This document shows positions 1 to 13,618 of a stretch of 64,000 nucleotides of DNA, in pieces; position 1 is the stretch's first letter, and the number at the start of each line of letters is the position of its first letter. The DNA is from Comamonadaceae bacterium. Its GTDB lineage: Bacteria; Pseudomonadota; Gammaproteobacteria; Burkholderiales; Burkholderiaceae_C. The DNA lies in assembly GCA_027484575.1 (NCBI GenBank), contig JAIXSQ010000013.1, positions 1 to 64,000 of the forward strand. Direction: 5' to 3'. The notes under the pieces are model-generated. The model saw only the letters and a program-made list of their open reading frames with translations, made no database searches and was not told the origin of the DNA. The position numbers were made by a program, and so were the translations under genes.

Positions 1-351
<351 letters not shown>

Positions 352-356
352 TCACG

Positions 357-2459
<2,103 letters not shown>

Positions 2460-2541
2460 GATGTTGATTCCTTGAAAACGGCGCGGGCCCGCTCGTGGCG
2501 GGCCCCAGCCGTCGGTTGCTTCAGATGGGGACGACGTCCGC

Positions 2542-3015
2542 TTAGAAGCGGAAGTGGCTGAAGGCCTTGTTGGCTTCGGCCATGCGGTGCACCTCGTCGC
2601 GGCGCTTCATCGCGCCGCCACGGCCTTCGGTGGCTTCCATCAGCTCGTTGGCCAGACGCAGGGCCATCGACTTCTCGCCGCGCTTCTTGGCGGCTTCCTT
2701 CAGCCAGCGCATCGACAGGGCCAGGCGACGGACCGGGCGCACTTCGACGGGCACCTGGTAGTTCGCGCCACCGACGCGGCGGGACTTGACCTCGACCATC
2801 GGCTTGACGTTGTTGATGGCGGTGGTGAAGACCTCCAGCGGGTCCTTGCCCTGGGCCTTCTTCTCGATCTGCTCGAGCGCGCCGTACACGATGCGCTCGG
2901 CGACCGCCTTCTTGCCGCCTTGCATGATCACGTTCATGAACTTGGCGAGCTCGACATTGCCGTACTTGGGATCCGGCAGGATTTCACGTTTAGGGACTTC
3001 GCGACGACGCGGCAT
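2542..3015 (-). CDS. rpsG: 30S ribosomal protein S7
   Basis: Primary 16S rRNA-binding protein of the 30S head, 157 aa (family about 156). It begins [20 protein letters not shown] and carries the conserved [19 protein letters not shown] stretch (here [15 protein letters not shown]). In E. coli, S7 represses its own operon by binding the rpsL-rpsG intercistronic region; here that spacer is 156 bp and structured. Confidence 0.98.
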   Translation of the reverse strand: MPRRREVPKREILPDPKYGNVELAKFMNVIMQGGKKAVAERIVYGALEQIEKKAQGKDPLEVFTTAINNVKPMVEVKSRRVGGANYQVPVEVRPVRRLALSMRWLKEAAKKRGEKSMALRLANELMEATEGRGGAMKRRDEVHRMAEANKAFSHFRF

Positions 3016-3171
3016 ATCTTTCCTCTTTCCTTGCTTCAGCTGGCCTTCGTCAGGCCGTGGGAGCCAACGGGCTTCCCGCTTACTCGACCCGCAGCCGGCG
3101 GCTGCTTCGGGTCACTTCGTCCCCACCGCCTGCCAGGCGACGCGGACACCGATGAAACGATCCGAAGGCGA
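3016..3171 (-). promoter_or_regulatory. rpsL-rpsG intercistronic leader, candidate S7 feedback site
   Basis: This 156-bp spacer is long for a ribosomal operon. It can form a two-part stem: gacccg (3086-3091) with cgggtc (3108-3113), enclosing cagcc (3092-3096) with ggctg (3100-3104) and a 3-nt bulge. In E. coli the equivalent region is the S7 translational operator. Placement supports the same job here, but sequence similarity to the E. coli site was not tested. Confidence 0.4.
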
Positions 3172-3549
3172 TCAGGCCTTCTTCGGGCGCTTGGCGCCGT
3201 ACTTGGAACGCGACTGCTTGCGATCCTTGACGCCCTGCAGGTCCAGCGAGCCACGCACGATGTGGTAGCGCACGCCGGGCAGGTCCTTCACGCGGCCGCC
3301 GCGCACGAGCACCACCGAGTGCTCCTGCAGGTTGTGGCCTTCACCGCCGATGTACGAGATGACCTCGAAACCGTTGGTCAGGCGCACCTTGGCGACCTTG
3401 CGCAGTGCCGAGTTCGGCTTCTTGGGCGTCGTGGTGTACACGCGGGTGCACACGCCACGGCGCTGCGGGCTGTTCTGCATCGCGGGCGACTTGGATTTGG
3501 TCTTCTCGACCTCCCGGCCCTGACGCACGAGTTGATTGATGGTTGGCAT
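3172..3549 (-). CDS. rpsL: 30S ribosomal protein S12
   Basis: Decoding-centre ribosomal protein, 125 aa, starting [20 protein letters not shown]. Lys43 in [11 protein letters not shown] is the wild-type residue; the PGVRYH segment with the preceding RVKD is also wild type, so no classic streptomycin-resistance substitution is visible. First gene of the str operon; the promoter lies about 127 bp upstream. Confidence 0.98.
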   Translation of the reverse strand: MPTINQLVRQGREVEKTKSKSPAMQNSPQRRGVCTRVYTTTPKKPNSALRKVAKVRLTNGFEVISYIGGEGHNLQEHSVVLVRGGRVKDLPGVRYHIVRGSLDLQGVKDRKQSRSKYGAKRPKKA

Positions 3550-3675
3550 TGAAAAACGTCCCTAAACGTCGGAAAGCGACGCCGCCGTCACCGGCCGGCA
3601 GGCCCTTGCGGACCCTCGGCTCGGTGGTGCGGCGGCGCGCACGGTTTCCCCGCCCCAATTGCGGGAAAGCCCGCC

Positions 3676-3704
3676 AGTATATGCGGACCCGGGTTTCCCC
3701 TCAA
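3676..3704 (-). promoter_or_regulatory. Sigma-70 type promoter of the str operon
   Basis: On the minus strand a -35 TTGAGG (3699-3704) and a -10 TATACT (3676-3681) are separated by 17 bp, close to consensus. It points into rpsL, leaving a leader of about 120 nt. Confidence 0.75.
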
Positions 3705-3772
3705 CGAGGAATCCTGCAAGCCGCCCGGACGGGCGGCCAAAATGAGGCACTAAGAACTACTCTTGGCCGGGA

Positions 3773-4930
3773 TCACTTGATCCACAGCCGCAGCGCGTCC
3801 CAGGCGCGGCCCAGCACGCCGGCCTGCTCCACCGTTTCCAGCGCCTGCAGCGGCACTTCGGCCACGACCTTGTCGCCGGCGAGCACGCGCAGCTGGCCGA
3901 CCTGCTGGCCCTTGGTGAACGGCGCCACCAGCGGGTCCGGGCGCACGACCGCGGTCTTGAGCTGGGCGGCCGTGCCGGCCGGCACCGCGACCACGAGCGG
4001 CTGCATCCGGCCGAGCTTGATGGTGCGGGCGCTGCCCTTCCAGACCTCGGGCGTGGCCACCGGCTGGTTGGCATCGAACAGCTTGATGCCTTCCCAGGCG
4101 GTGTAGCCCCAGTTCAGCAGCTTCTGCGACTCGTTGGCGCGGGCGACCTCGCTGGAGGTGCCCAGCACGATCGACAGCAGGCGGCGGCCCGGCAGGTTGG
4201 GGAAGTCGCGCTTGGCGGTGGCCACCAGGCAGTAGCCCGCGGCCTCGGTGTGGCCGGTCTTCAGGCCGTCGACCGTGGGATCCCGGAACAGCAGCATGTT
4301 CCGGTTGGTGTCGTTCGCCGTGGGCGTGCCCTGGTAGCGGTACTTCTTGATCGCGTAGTACTGGACGAAGTCCGGAAAGTCCTGCATCAGGCGCGTGGCC
4401 AGGATGCTCAGGTCGCGCGCGGTGGTGGTGTGGCCCGGCTCCGTCAGGCCTTCGGCATTGCGGAACTGGGTGTTCTTCATGCCCAGGGCCTTGGCCTGGT
4501 CGTTCATCAGCTGCACGAACCGCTCGACCGTGCCGCCCACGCCCTCGGCCAGGGCCACGGTGGCGTCGTTGCCCGACTGCACGATCATCCCCTTGATCAG
4601 GTCCTCGACGGGCACCTGCATGCTGGGGTCGATGAACATCCGCGATCCCGGCATCTTCCAGGCCCGCACGCTCACCGGCAGCGTCTGCTGCAGGCTGATC
4701 TTCTTGGCGCGCAGCGCGTCGAACACCAGGTAGGCACTCATCAGCTTGGTCAGCGACGCCGGCTCCACCGGCGCGTCGATCTCGCGACCGGCCAGGATCT
4801 GGTTGGCGCTGACGTCCAGCAGCAGGTAGCTGCGCGCGGCGATCTCCGGCGGCAGCGGCGCCTGGGCGGCGGCGGTGGCGCACAGCAGGGCGAACAGCGG
4901 CGCGAGCAGCGCCTTGGCGAAACGGGTCAT
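3773..4930 (-). CDS. D-alanyl-D-alanine carboxypeptidase, PBP5/6 type
   Basis: Penicillin-binding protein that trims the terminal D-Ala from peptidoglycan stem peptides in the periplasm. 385 aa with a signal peptide (about residues 1-23, cleavage near AAA-QA). All three active-site motifs are present: S59-L-T-K62, S119-G-N121 and K224-T-G226. A C-terminal beta-domain ends in WDALRLWIK, an amphipathic membrane anchor typical of PBP5. It is the last gene of a minus-strand run, 25 bp after the hydrolase gene. The start ATG at 4930 begins the signal peptide; a longer upstream reading overlaps the hydrolase gene. dacA and dacC orthologues cannot be told apart from sequence alone. Confidence 0.93.
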   Translation of the reverse strand: MTRFAKALLAPLFALLCATAAAQAPLPPEIAARSYLLLDVSANQILAGREIDAPVEPASLTKLMSAYLVFDALRAKKISLQQTLPVSVRAWKMPGSRMFIDPSMQVPVEDLIKGMIVQSGNDATVALAEGVGGTVERFVQLMNDQAKALGMKNTQFRNAEGLTEPGHTTTARDLSILATRLMQDFPDFVQYYAIKKYRYQGTPTANDTNRNMLLFRDPTVDGLKTGHTEAAGYCLVATAKRDFPNLPGRRLLSIVLGTSSEVARANESQKLLNWGYTAWEGIKLFDANQPVATPEVWKGSARTIKLGRMQPLVVAVPAGTAAQLKTAVVRPDPLVAPFTKGQQVGQLRVLAGDKVVAEVPLQALETVEQAGVLGRAWDALRLWIK

Positions 4931-4955
4931 GCGGGTCTTCGGAAGGGAGGGTCGG

Positions 4956-5579
4956 TCAGGCGCGCAGGTGGCGCGCGACCAGGGTCTTGAGCAGCGGCAA
5001 TTGTCCGTGAAAGAAGTGCCCGCCCCCGGGCACCACCAGCACCGGCAGGGCCTGCGGCCGGGCCCAGTCCAGCACCGCCCCCAGAGGCACCGTGTCGTCC
5101 TGCTCGCCGTGCACGACCAGCGTGCGCTCGTGCAGCCCGGGCGCGACGGGCGCGACGGCGAAGCGCGAGGCCGCCGTGCCCACCAGCACCACCTGCTCGG
5201 GGGCGCGCACGGCCGCGAGCGCCGCCACCGCATGGCTGGTCACGTAGGCGCCGAACGAGAAGCCGGCGAGCGCCAACGGGCCGTCGGGCGCCACCTGGCG
5301 CACGACCTCCAGCAGGTCCTGCGCCTCGCCACGGCCCTCGTCGTAGGCGCCGGCGCTCGCGCCCACGCCGCGGAAATTGAAGCGCACCGCCGTCCAGCCG
5401 CACTGCACGAACGCCCGGGCCAGCGTCTGCACCACCTTGTTGTCCATGGTGCCGCCGAACAGCGGATGCGGATGGGCGATCACCGCGGTGCCGCGCGAGG
5501 TGCCGGCGGGGCGGTCGCGCAGGGCCTCGATGGCACCGGCCGCGCCCTGCAGGGGCAGGCGCTCGGTCTGGGCGTTCAC
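4956..5579 (-). CDS. Small alpha/beta hydrolase (COG2945-like)
   Basis: 207-aa cytoplasmic serine hydrolase of the dienelactone-hydrolase-like group. HPHPLFGG (residues 36-43) forms the oxyanion region, Ser108 in GFSFG is the nucleophile, Asp lies in the VHGEQDDTVP segment and His in GGGHFFHG near the C-terminus. The substrate is unknown; proteins of this group are annotated only as predicted hydrolases. The start is GTG at 5579, 4 bp after the ferredoxin stop, which suggests translational coupling. Confidence 0.85.
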   Translation of the reverse strand: MNAQTERLPLQGAAGAIEALRDRPAGTSRGTAVIAHPHPLFGGTMDNKVVQTLARAFVQCGWTAVRFNFRGVGASAGAYDEGRGEAQDLLEVVRQVAPDGPLALAGFSFGAYVTSHAVAALAAVRAPEQVVLVGTAASRFAVAPVAPGLHERTLVVHGEQDDTVPLGAVLDWARPQALPVLVVPGGGHFFHGQLPLLKTLVARHLRA

Positions 5580-5583
5580 GGGC

Positions 5584-5928
5584 TCAGCGTCCCAGCTGCG
5601 GGGGCGTCAGCAGGCGCTCGACGACCCGGCCGTTCTTCAGGTGCGACTCGACGATCTCGTCGATGTCGTGCTGGTCCACGTACGTGTACCAGACCGCCTC
5701 GGGGTAGACGACGGCGATCGGCCCGCCGGCACAGCGGTCCAGGCAGCCGGCCTTGTTGACCCGCACCTTGCCGGGGCCGGCCAGGCCCTGGGCCTTGACC
5801 TGCGACTTGCAGCGGTCGAATGCGGCCTGCGCGCCGTGGTCGGCGCAGCAGTTGTCGCCGTTGTCGCGCTTGTTCAGGCAGAAGAAGATGTGCCGCTCGT
5901 AGTACGAGGGGCGCGTGGTGTCGGTCAT
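5584..5928 (-). CDS. (2Fe-2S) ferredoxin, thioredoxin-like type
   Basis: 114 aa. Cysteines at 17, 27/28, 62 and 66 fit the C-x(9-10)-C ... C-x3-C pattern of thioredoxin-fold [2Fe-2S] ferredoxins, related to the NuoE C-terminal fold. It is presumably a cytoplasmic electron carrier; the partner is not visible. The ATG overlaps the stop of the VanZ-like gene by 4 bp (ATGA), so the two are likely translated together. Confidence 0.88.
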   Translation of the reverse strand: MTDTTRPSYYERHIFFCLNKRDNGDNCCADHGAQAAFDRCKSQVKAQGLAGPGKVRVNKAGCLDRCAGGPIAVVYPEAVWYTYVDQHDIDEIVESHLKNGRVVERLLTPPQLGR

Positions 5929-7046
5929 CCGCGGATTCTAGGCGGGGCCTCCCCCCGCGAGACCCGCTGCAACACCTCGGCCAGGGCGGCATACGGCCAC
6001 AGCCAGCCCAGCCACTGCGCCAGCCCGTGGAAGCGGATGAAGCGCCCCTGCTCCCAGGCCTGCAGGGTGTGCGCGAAGTACGCGCTCTCGGGCGCCTGGT
6101 TCAGCACCGCCAGGTGCAGCAGCAGGGCGACCAGCCCCAGCGCCGCACAGACCCGGCGCCGCAGCGGCACCAGCAACAGCGCCAGCACCAGCCCGCCCAG
6201 CAGCCCCAGGCGCACCGGCAGGCTCAGCCACGACCAGGCGTGGGCCGGCCCCCAGCTGAGGGTGGCCGACAGGGCCGTGACCAGCACGCCCAGCGCCACG
6301 AGCACCGCCGCGGCGGCCACGCGCCGGGGCAGGTCGCGCATCACCGAGTACGCCAGCAGGCAGGGCACCAGCACGCCCAGCGCGACGCACAGCAGTTCGG
6401 CACCGGGCACCAGCGGCTGCAGCTCCACGTCGCGCACGGGCAGCCACTCGAGGAAGGGCGTGTCGGCCAGCCAGTCGGCCAGCGCGGCCTCGCTGCGCTC
6501 CAGCACCTGGCCCAGGCCCAGCGGCACGGCGGCCGGGAACAGCAGCGCGAACGGCCACAGCGCCAGCAGCACCAGCGCCCCGCGCGCCTCCTCGTCGAAC
6601 CAGCGCCGGCGGAAGCGGCTCCAGCGGTCGAGCGCACCGGCCAGCTCCAGCGCGCCGGCCAGCCCGGCGCCCGCGCACGTGCCCGCGACGTTCAGGCCCA
6701 GGTCGACGTTCGAGGGGACGCGGGCCGGCAGGTAGGTCTGCAGCGCCTCCATGGCCAGCGAGAGCAGCCCGCCCAGCAGGGTGGCCACCGCCACCGCCAG
6801 GGCCACGCTGCTGCCGGGCCGCCGGCGCAGCATGCCCAGGGCGAGCAGGAAGCCCAGCGGGGCGTAGCCGGCCACGTTGGCCGCCAGGTCGAAGCCGGTC
6901 CACCAGCGGGGCCAGGGGCTGGCCAGGAAGGCCAGGGTCGACACGCCCTGGTCGCGCCAGCCCGCGAAAGGGTACAGGCTGGCGTAGAGGATCAGCGCCG
7001 CATACGCCTGCGCGAGCGGCCAGGCCGAGGACTTGCGGGTGTCCAC
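5925..7046 (-). CDS. VanZ family membrane protein
   Basis: 373 aa with roughly ten hydrophobic segments. The N-terminal half (YASLYPFAGWR ... DLAANVAGYAPLGFLLALGM) matches the VanZ domain, named after a teicoplanin-resistance accessory protein; in proteobacteria the function is undefined. Start is GTG at 7046, 10 bp after hemJ, with no strong ribosome binding site, so coupling to hemJ is likely. The link to hemJ and ferredoxin is positional only. Confidence 0.8.
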   Translation of the reverse strand: MDTRKSSAWPLAQAYAALILYASLYPFAGWRDQGVSTLAFLASPWPRWWTGFDLAANVAGYAPLGFLLALGMLRRRPGSSVALAVAVATLLGGLLSLAMEALQTYLPARVPSNVDLGLNVAGTCAGAGLAGALELAGALDRWSRFRRRWFDEEARGALVLLALWPFALLFPAAVPLGLGQVLERSEAALADWLADTPFLEWLPVRDVELQPLVPGAELLCVALGVLVPCLLAYSVMRDLPRRVAAAAVLVALGVLVTALSATLSWGPAHAWSWLSLPVRLGLLGGLVLALLLVPLRRRVCAALGLVALLLHLAVLNQAPESAYFAHTLQAWEQGRFIRFHGLAQWLGWLWPYAALAEVLQRVSRGEAPPRIRG

Positions 7047-7056
7047 GGCGCAGCGA

Positions 7057-8750
<1,694 letters not shown>

Positions 8751-8770
8751 CGCCGCGCGGGGCCGCTGCC

Positions 8771-9874
8771 ATGCAGATCGTCGAGTTCACAGGCGGCACC
8801 CTGCGGTTCGTCGAGGCGGTGCCGTCGCAGCCGCCGGCCGACGGCTTCACTTGGATCTGGCTGGAGCGCGGCGAGGTCGAGTCGGCCCTGCCGGTGCTGC
8901 AGGCCGCCGGCCAGCGCCTGGGCGGCTCGCCGATGCTGGAGCTGCATGCCAAGGACCTGCTGAACGCGGCCCATCCCTCGCACTACGACTACACCTCGGT
9001 CTACGACCTGGTGATCTTCCGCCGCCTGGCCACGGCCGAGGAGGTCGACGCCGAGCTGCGCGAGCATCCGCCGACGGCGCCCGTGCCCGGCGCGCTGGCC
9101 AGCTTCGGCCGCATCCGCACCCGCGCCGTCGGCTTCCTGGTCTACGACCGGTTGCTGGTCACCGTGCATCCGCCGGGCTGCTTCACCGCCCGCGCCTACG
9201 TGCAGCGCTTCCTCGCGGACGCGGTGCAGGGCGAAGGCGCCGCGGGCAACCGCAGCCGCCTGCCGGCCAGCCCGTCGGACCTGATGCTGCGCATGGTCAA
9301 CACCATGGTCGACGGCTACCTGGAGCTGCGCAAGCAGCTGAGCCACGAGCTGGACCGCTGGCAGCACGAGCTGCTGCGGCCGGGCTCGGACTTCCGGGGC
9401 TGGAACGCGCTGGTGCTCGCGCGGCGCGAACTGCACATGCTCGAGGACCTGTGCGAGGAGCAGAACGACGCCATGCAGGAGTGGCTGGACACGTTCCGCG
9501 AGCAGCCGCCGCATGGCCTGAACCAGCCCGAGCGCGACGCGCTCGTGGCCCGCGCGCGCGACGTCATCGAGCACATCCAGCGCGTGGTGCACCAGGTGCG
9601 CCGCATGGAAGAGGGCGCCGAGAGCGTGGTGCAGATCCACTTCTCGGCCCAGAGCCACCGCGCCAACAACGTGATGCGCACGCTCACCGCGCTGACGGCC
9701 ATCTTCCTGCCGCTGAACCTGATCACCGGGGTGTTCGGCATGAACTTCGAGGCCATGCCGCTGCTGCGCGACCCCGCGGGCTTCTGGATCGCCGTGGTGG
9801 CGATGGTGGCCGTGGCCGGCGCGCTGGGCCTGGTGTTCTGGCGCAAGCGCTACCTCGAGCGCACCTCGCGCTGA
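8771..9874 (+). CDS. CorA family magnesium/divalent cation transporter
   Basis: 367 aa. A long soluble N-terminal domain is followed by two C-terminal membrane helices; the first ends with the signature Gly323-Met-Asn325 (ITGVFGMNFE) at the pore mouth, the second ends in FWRKRYLERT. The NNVMRTLTALTAIFLPLN segment matches the CorA stalk-to-TM1 transition. It could carry Mg, Co, Ni or Zn; the zinc-exporting ZntB branch cannot be excluded. It starts 20 bp after hemB and is probably co-transcribed. Confidence 0.9.
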   Translation: MQIVEFTGGTLRFVEAVPSQPPADGFTWIWLERGEVESALPVLQAAGQRLGGSPMLELHAKDLLNAAHPSHYDYTSVYDLVIFRRLATAEEVDAELREHPPTAPVPGALASFGRIRTRAVGFLVYDRLLVTVHPPGCFTARAYVQRFLADAVQGEGAAGNRSRLPASPSDLMLRMVNTMVDGYLELRKQLSHELDRWQHELLRPGSDFRGWNALVLARRELHMLEDLCEEQNDAMQEWLDTFREQPPHGLNQPERDALVARARDVIEHIQRVVHQVRRMEEGAESVVQIHFSAQSHRANNVMRTLTALTAIFLPLNLITGVFGMNFEAMPLLRDPAGFWIAVVAMVAVAGALGLVFWRKRYLERTSR

Positions 9875-9891
9875 GGGTGGCGGCCCGCGCC

Positions 9892-10542
9892 TCAGACGTA
9901 GGGTGGCGCCAGCTGCTCGTTCGCGAGCACACGCTGCACGGCGGGCCGCTGCAGCATGCGTTGCAGCCAGGCACCCAGCGCCGGCAGGTCGCGCGCCCTC
10001 CCGCTGGGGAAGTTGCGCGTCCAGCGGCACAGCGTGAAGGCATAGGCGTCCAGCACGCCGTAGGCCTCGCCCAGGAACCACGGCCCGCCGTGGGCGGCGA
10101 GCTGCGCCTCCAGCTGCTGCAGCTGGGCCACCACCTTCGCATGCGCGTGGCGCTTCACCTCGGCCGCGCCCGCGGCGTTGCCGGCGTCGACCCAGCGCTC
10201 GGGGTAGAAGTAGACGATCAGCGTGGCCTGCATGGTGTTGGTCAGCCACGCCAGCCACTTGTAGCACTGGCTGCGCGCATCGCTGCCCAGCGGCGGCAGC
10301 AGCGCGGCCTGCGGATGCCGGTCGGCCAGGTGCAGCGCGATCGCCGCGGTCTCGTACAGCACGAGCCCATCGTCGACCAGCACCGGGATCAGCCCGTTCG
10401 GGTTCAGCGCCAGGTACTCGGGCCGCTTGTGCGCATCGACGCTGCGGTCCACCAGCACGCGCTCGTAGGGCACGCCCATCTCCTCGAGCAGGAGGTGCGG
10501 CACCATCGACGCGGTGCTCGGATAGAAGTGCAGCTGGATCAT
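9892..10542 (-). CDS. Glutathione S-transferase family protein
   Basis: 216 aa. The N-terminal thioredoxin fold contains [13 protein letters not shown] and the glutathione-contacting YETAAI motif; an all-helical C-terminal domain follows with the ...LDAYAF segment. It probably conjugates or isomerises using glutathione; substrate unknown. The start overlaps the amidohydrolase stop by 4 bp (ATGA), making it the last gene of a four-gene operon with an amidohydrolase, a dienelactone hydrolase and a GST-kappa-like isomerase, a set suggesting breakdown or detoxification of ring compounds (inference). Confidence 0.88.
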   Translation of the reverse strand: MIQLHFYPSTASMVPHLLLEEMGVPYERVLVDRSVDAHKRPEYLALNPNGLIPVLVDDGLVLYETAAIALHLADRHPQAALLPPLGSDARSQCYKWLAWLTNTMQATLIVYFYPERWVDAGNAAGAAEVKRHAHAKVVAQLQQLEAQLAAHGGPWFLGEAYGVLDAYAFTLCRWTRNFPSGRARDLPALGAWLQRMLQRPAVQRVLANEQLAPPYV

Positions 10543-11441
10543 GCGGGCGTGGGCAGGCCGAACAGGCGTGCCGCGTTGTCCCAGGCGATGCCCCGGGCGG
10601 CCTCGGACGGCAGGCCGCCCAGCCAGGTCCGGTAGCCGGCCATCAGGGCCTCGTACGACTGCCAGCGCGCGTTGATCCAGGTGTCGGATCCCAGCACGAA
10701 GCGGTCGGGGTGTTGCAGCAGCAGGCGGCGCCACTCGGGGCAGAGCATGCCGCCATCGCAGGTGAGGCCGGGCCGGTACGACAGCTCGCCCATCAGCCGG
10801 GGATAGCGCGCCAGCAGCTGTGCCACCCGCTCGACGGGCGAGCCGCCGATGCCGGTGTGGGCCCACACCAGGCGCACCGACTGCCCGCGCGAGGCGGTGT
10901 GCGCCATCAGCAGGTCGATCGCCGCGTCGTCCACGTGGGCCAGCACCGCCAGCTGCCGCTCCTCGGCCAGCCGCATCAGGCTGGCGGCCACCGGCCCGTT
11001 GGCGTTTGCGCTCTCGTACAGGTGGAACTCGCCGATGCCGCGGAAGGGGCCGGCGGCCGTGCCGCGGGCCAGCTCGTCGAGCACCATGCGGTGGATGCTC
11101 TCGTCGCGGAACCAGCTGCTGTAGTCGTCGCGGTTGCGGTAGAGCCGCACGAAGGGCACGACGGTGATGCCGGCCGCACGCACCTGCGACGAGGCGGCCA
11201 GGGCGTGCGTGCCGTCGTTGGTGCGCGAGTTGGCGATGATGCCGCGCACGCCCGCGCGCTGCATGCGGCCCAGCACGTCCGGCAGGGGGTGCGGGCCCGC
11301 GCCCTGGCCCCAGGCCTCGTCGTTGTAGTGCAGGTGAGCGTCGAACAGCGGCCCGGTGTAGGCGGCCGCGCGGGCCGGCCAGGCACCGCCGGCCAGGGCC
11401 AGGGCGCCTGCGCCCTGCAGCAGCGCGCGGCGGCGCATCAT
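10539..11441 (-). CDS. Exported amidohydrolase (TIM-barrel metal-dependent hydrolase)
   Basis: 300 aa. The N-terminus [20 protein letters not shown] followed by an ARA-A site looks like a Tat signal (twin Arg, weak hydrophobic core). Asp34-Ala-His36-Leu-His38 is the HxH metal motif of amidohydrolase-2 proteins, and VWAHTG and GSDTW further on provide the later His and Asp ligands. Family members hydrolyse or decarboxylate cyclic acids and lactones. The substrate cannot be told. It begins 10 bp after the dienelactone hydrolase gene. Confidence 0.82.
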   Translation of the reverse strand: MMRRRALLQGAGALALAGGAWPARAAAYTGPLFDAHLHYNDEAWGQGAGPHPLPDVLGRMQRAGVRGIIANSRTNDGTHALAASSQVRAAGITVVPFVRLYRNRDDYSSWFRDESIHRMVLDELARGTAAGPFRGIGEFHLYESANANGPVAASLMRLAEERQLAVLAHVDDAAIDLLMAHTASRGQSVRLVWAHTGIGGSPVERVAQLLARYPRLMGELSYRPGLTCDGGMLCPEWRRLLLQHPDRFVLGSDTWINARWQSYEALMAGYRTWLGGLPSEAARGIAWDNAARLFGLPTPA

Positions 11442-11451
11442 GGCGCCCGCC

Positions 11452-12135
11452 TCAGGCCAGGTTCTTGGCGAAGAAGGCCAGCGAGCGCTCGCGCGCCAGC
11501 TGCGCCGACGGCGCGTCCCAGGAGCCGCGCTGGTCGCAGTTGAAGCCGTGGTTGGCCTGGTACACGTGCACCTCGACCTGGGGCTGCGCCTTGCGGAAGG
11601 CCTCGACGCTGTCCAGCGGGATCCAGTGGTCCTGGTCGCCGAAATGCGCCAGCACCGGCACCTTGGGCGCGCGCGCCGCCTCGTCGGGCGTGGTCATGCC
11701 GCCGCCGTAGTAGCAGACCGCCGCCGACAGGCCGTCGAGCGTGCAGGCCGAGCGCCAGGACAGCAGGCCGCCCCAGCAGTAGCCCACGATGCCCACCTTG
11801 CCTGCGCTGGACGCATGCTGGATCGCGGCCTGGATGTCCTGCATCACGCCCGGCAAGGGCAGGCCCTCGACGGCCGTCTTGAGCGCGAAGCCGGCCTGCA
11901 TGTCGGCATCGGTGTAGCCCAGCTCCACGCCCGGCTTGACGCGTTGGAAGGTCGAAGGCGCCACGGCCAGGTAGCCCGCGGCGGCATACCCGTCGGCGAC
12001 CGAGCGGATGTGCGAGTTGACGCCGAAGATCTCCTGCAGCACCACGACGGCGCCCTTGGGCGTGCCGGCGGGTTGGGCCACGTAGGCGGGGACGGCGGTG
12101 CCGTCGGCGGCCTTCAAGTCGATGAAGCTTCCCAT
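11452..12135 (-). CDS. Dienelactone hydrolase family protein
   Basis: 227 aa, matching carboxymethylenebutenolidase length. The Cys-His-Asp triad is visible: Cys120 in GYCWGG, Asp in GDQDHWIP (167-169) and His196 in NHGFNCD. The classical enzyme opens dienelactone in the chlorocatechol or hydroxyquinol path; no ring-cleavage dioxygenase lies nearby, so the natural substrate is open. It starts 28 bp after the isomerase gene. Confidence 0.92.
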   Translation of the reverse strand: MGSFIDLKAADGTAVPAYVAQPAGTPKGAVVVLQEIFGVNSHIRSVADGYAAAGYLAVAPSTFQRVKPGVELGYTDADMQAGFALKTAVEGLPLPGVMQDIQAAIQHASSAGKVGIVGYCWGGLLSWRSACTLDGLSAAVCYYGGGMTTPDEAARAPKVPVLAHFGDQDHWIPLDSVEAFRKAQPQVEVHVYQANHGFNCDQRGSWDAPSAQLARERSLAFFAKNLA

Positions 12136-12163
12136 GTCGTTGCTCCTGTGGTGGGTGTCGGTG

Positions 12164-12769
12164 TCAGCGCAGGCCCTGCAGCTTGCGCGCGAGGAAATCG
12201 AGCCGGTCCTGGCCCCAGAAGAGCTCACCGTCGACGATCCAGCTGGGCGCGCCGAACACGCCGTGCTCGATGGCGGCCTGCGTGTGGGCGGCGTAGGCCT
12301 GCTGCGCGGCGGGCTCGCGGGAGAGCGCCAGCCGGTCGGCCGCCAGGCCGCACTCGGCCAGCAGCTCGCCCAGCGTCGCGGCATCGGCGATGTTGCGCTC
12401 CTGCGCCCAGCAGGCGGCGAGCACGGCGCCGGCCAGGCGCAGCGCCGCGTCCGTGCCGTCGGCCGCATCCACCGCGCAGATCAGGCGGGCCGCGTCGTCG
12501 CCCGGGACCGGGAAGAACTTGGGCTGCACGGTGAGCGCAACGCCCAGGTGGTCGCGCCAGCGCGCCAGCTCCACCAGGCGGTAGGCCTGGCGCTGCGGCG
12601 CGCGCTTGGGCAGCGGCAGGCCGCCGCTGACCGGGAACACCTGGCCCAGGTCGGTGGGCCGCAGCCGCACCGTGGCGCCGGCCTCGCGGGCGATGCGCAC
12701 GAAGCGCTCGTGGCCGAGGTAGGTCCAGGGGCTCTGGGGCGCGAGGTAGTAGTCGACCACGGTGGGCAC
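12164..12769 (-). CDS. 2-hydroxychromene-2-carboxylate isomerase (DsbA/GST-kappa family)
   Basis: 201 aa thioredoxin-fold protein. The N-terminus reads VDYYLAPQSPWTYLGHERF; Ser13 in the PQSPWTYLG loop matches the catalytic Ser of HCCA isomerase, a glutathione-dependent enzyme of naphthalene degradation. The C-terminal GVFGAPSWIVDGELFWGQDRLDF signature is typical. The start is GTG 12769 with AGGAG eight bases upstream; there is no in-frame ATG near the conserved N-terminus. First gene of the four-gene operon. The naphthalene role is doubtful because other naphthalene genes are absent. Confidence 0.88.
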   Translation of the reverse strand: MPTVVDYYLAPQSPWTYLGHERFVRIAREAGATVRLRPTDLGQVFPVSGGLPLPKRAPQRQAYRLVELARWRDHLGVALTVQPKFFPVPGDDAARLICAVDAADGTDAALRLAGAVLAACWAQERNIADAATLGELLAECGLAADRLALSREPAAQQAYAAHTQAAIEHGVFGAPSWIVDGELFWGQDRLDFLARKLQGLR

Positions 12770-12865
12770 GGGTGCGTCTCCTGGGTGGCAGCGTGCGGCG
12801 CCGCCTTGGGTCTCTAATGGGCGGCGTATCGTAATCGCGCCCGTCGGGCGACGAAGGAGGTCGGT

Positions 12866-13618
12866 TTGAACCCCCCACAGGTGCTCCTGGTCACCGGCGG
12901 CAGCCGCGGCATCGGCGCCGCCACCGCGCGCCTGGCCGCCCGGCAGGGCTGGGCCGTGGCCGTCAACTACGCGGCGCGGTCCGATGCCGCGGATGAGGTC
13001 GTGTCGGCGATCCGCGCGGACGGCGGCCGTGCCGTCGCCGTGCAGGCCGACGTGGCCGACGAGCCCCAGGTGCTGGCCATGTTCGCGCGCATCGACCGCG
13101 AGCTGGGCCGGCTCACCGGGCTGGTGAACAACGCCGGCGTGGTCGACGTGACGGCGCGCGTGGACGGCATGTCGCTCGCGCGGCTGCGCCGGATGTTCGA
13201 CGTCAACGTGATCGGCAGCTTCCTGTGCGCGCGCGAGGCGGTGCGGCGCATGAGCACCCGCCATGGCGGCGCGGGCGGCGCCATCGTCAACGTGTCCAGC
13301 GCGGCCGCGCGGCTGGGCGCGCCGGGCCAGTACGTCGACTACGCGTCGGCCAAGGGCGCGATCGACACCTTCACCATCGGCCTGGCGCGCGAGGTCGCGA
13401 ACGAGGGCATCCGCGTGAACGCGGTGCGCCCGGGCCTGATCGAGACCGACATCCACGCCTCGGGCGGCATCCCCGACCGCGTCGAGCGGCTGGCGCCCAG
13501 CGTGCCCATGCAGCGCGGCGGCACGGCCGACGAGGTCGCCCAGGCCATCGCCTGGCTGCTGTCGCCCGCCGCCAGCTACACGACCATGAGCCTGGTCGAC
13601 GTCTCGGGGGGCCGCTGA
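12866..13618 (+). CDS. SDR family oxidoreductase (FabG-like)
   Basis: 250 aa NAD(P)-dependent short-chain dehydrogenase. TGGSRGIGAA (10-19) binds the cofactor, NNAG is at 88-91, and the catalytic set is Asn114, Ser144/145, Tyr159 and Lys163 (YASAK). The start is TTG, fixed by an 8-base AAGGAGGT at 12854-12861. Its stop overlaps the next ATG by one base, so it is coupled to the MaoC hydratase; the pair suggests 3-hydroxyacyl (fatty or PHA-related) chemistry. Confidence 0.92.
   Translation: MNPPQVLLVTGGSRGIGAATARLAARQGWAVAVNYAARSDAADEVVSAIRADGGRAVAVQADVADEPQVLAMFARIDRELGRLTGLVNNAGVVDVTARVDGMSLARLRRMFDVNVIGSFLCAREAVRRMSTRHGGAGGAIVNVSSAAARLGAPGQYVDYASAKGAIDTFTIGLAREVANEGIRVNAVRPGLIETDIHASGGIPDRVERLAPSVPMQRGGTADEVAQAIAWLLSPAASYTTMSLVDVSGGR

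Noticed and set aside
12164..12769. A naphthalene degradation operon based on the HCCA isomerase
   Set aside because: No ring-hydroxylating or ring-cleavage dioxygenase is nearby; GST-kappa-like isomerases are widespread in this order without that pathway.
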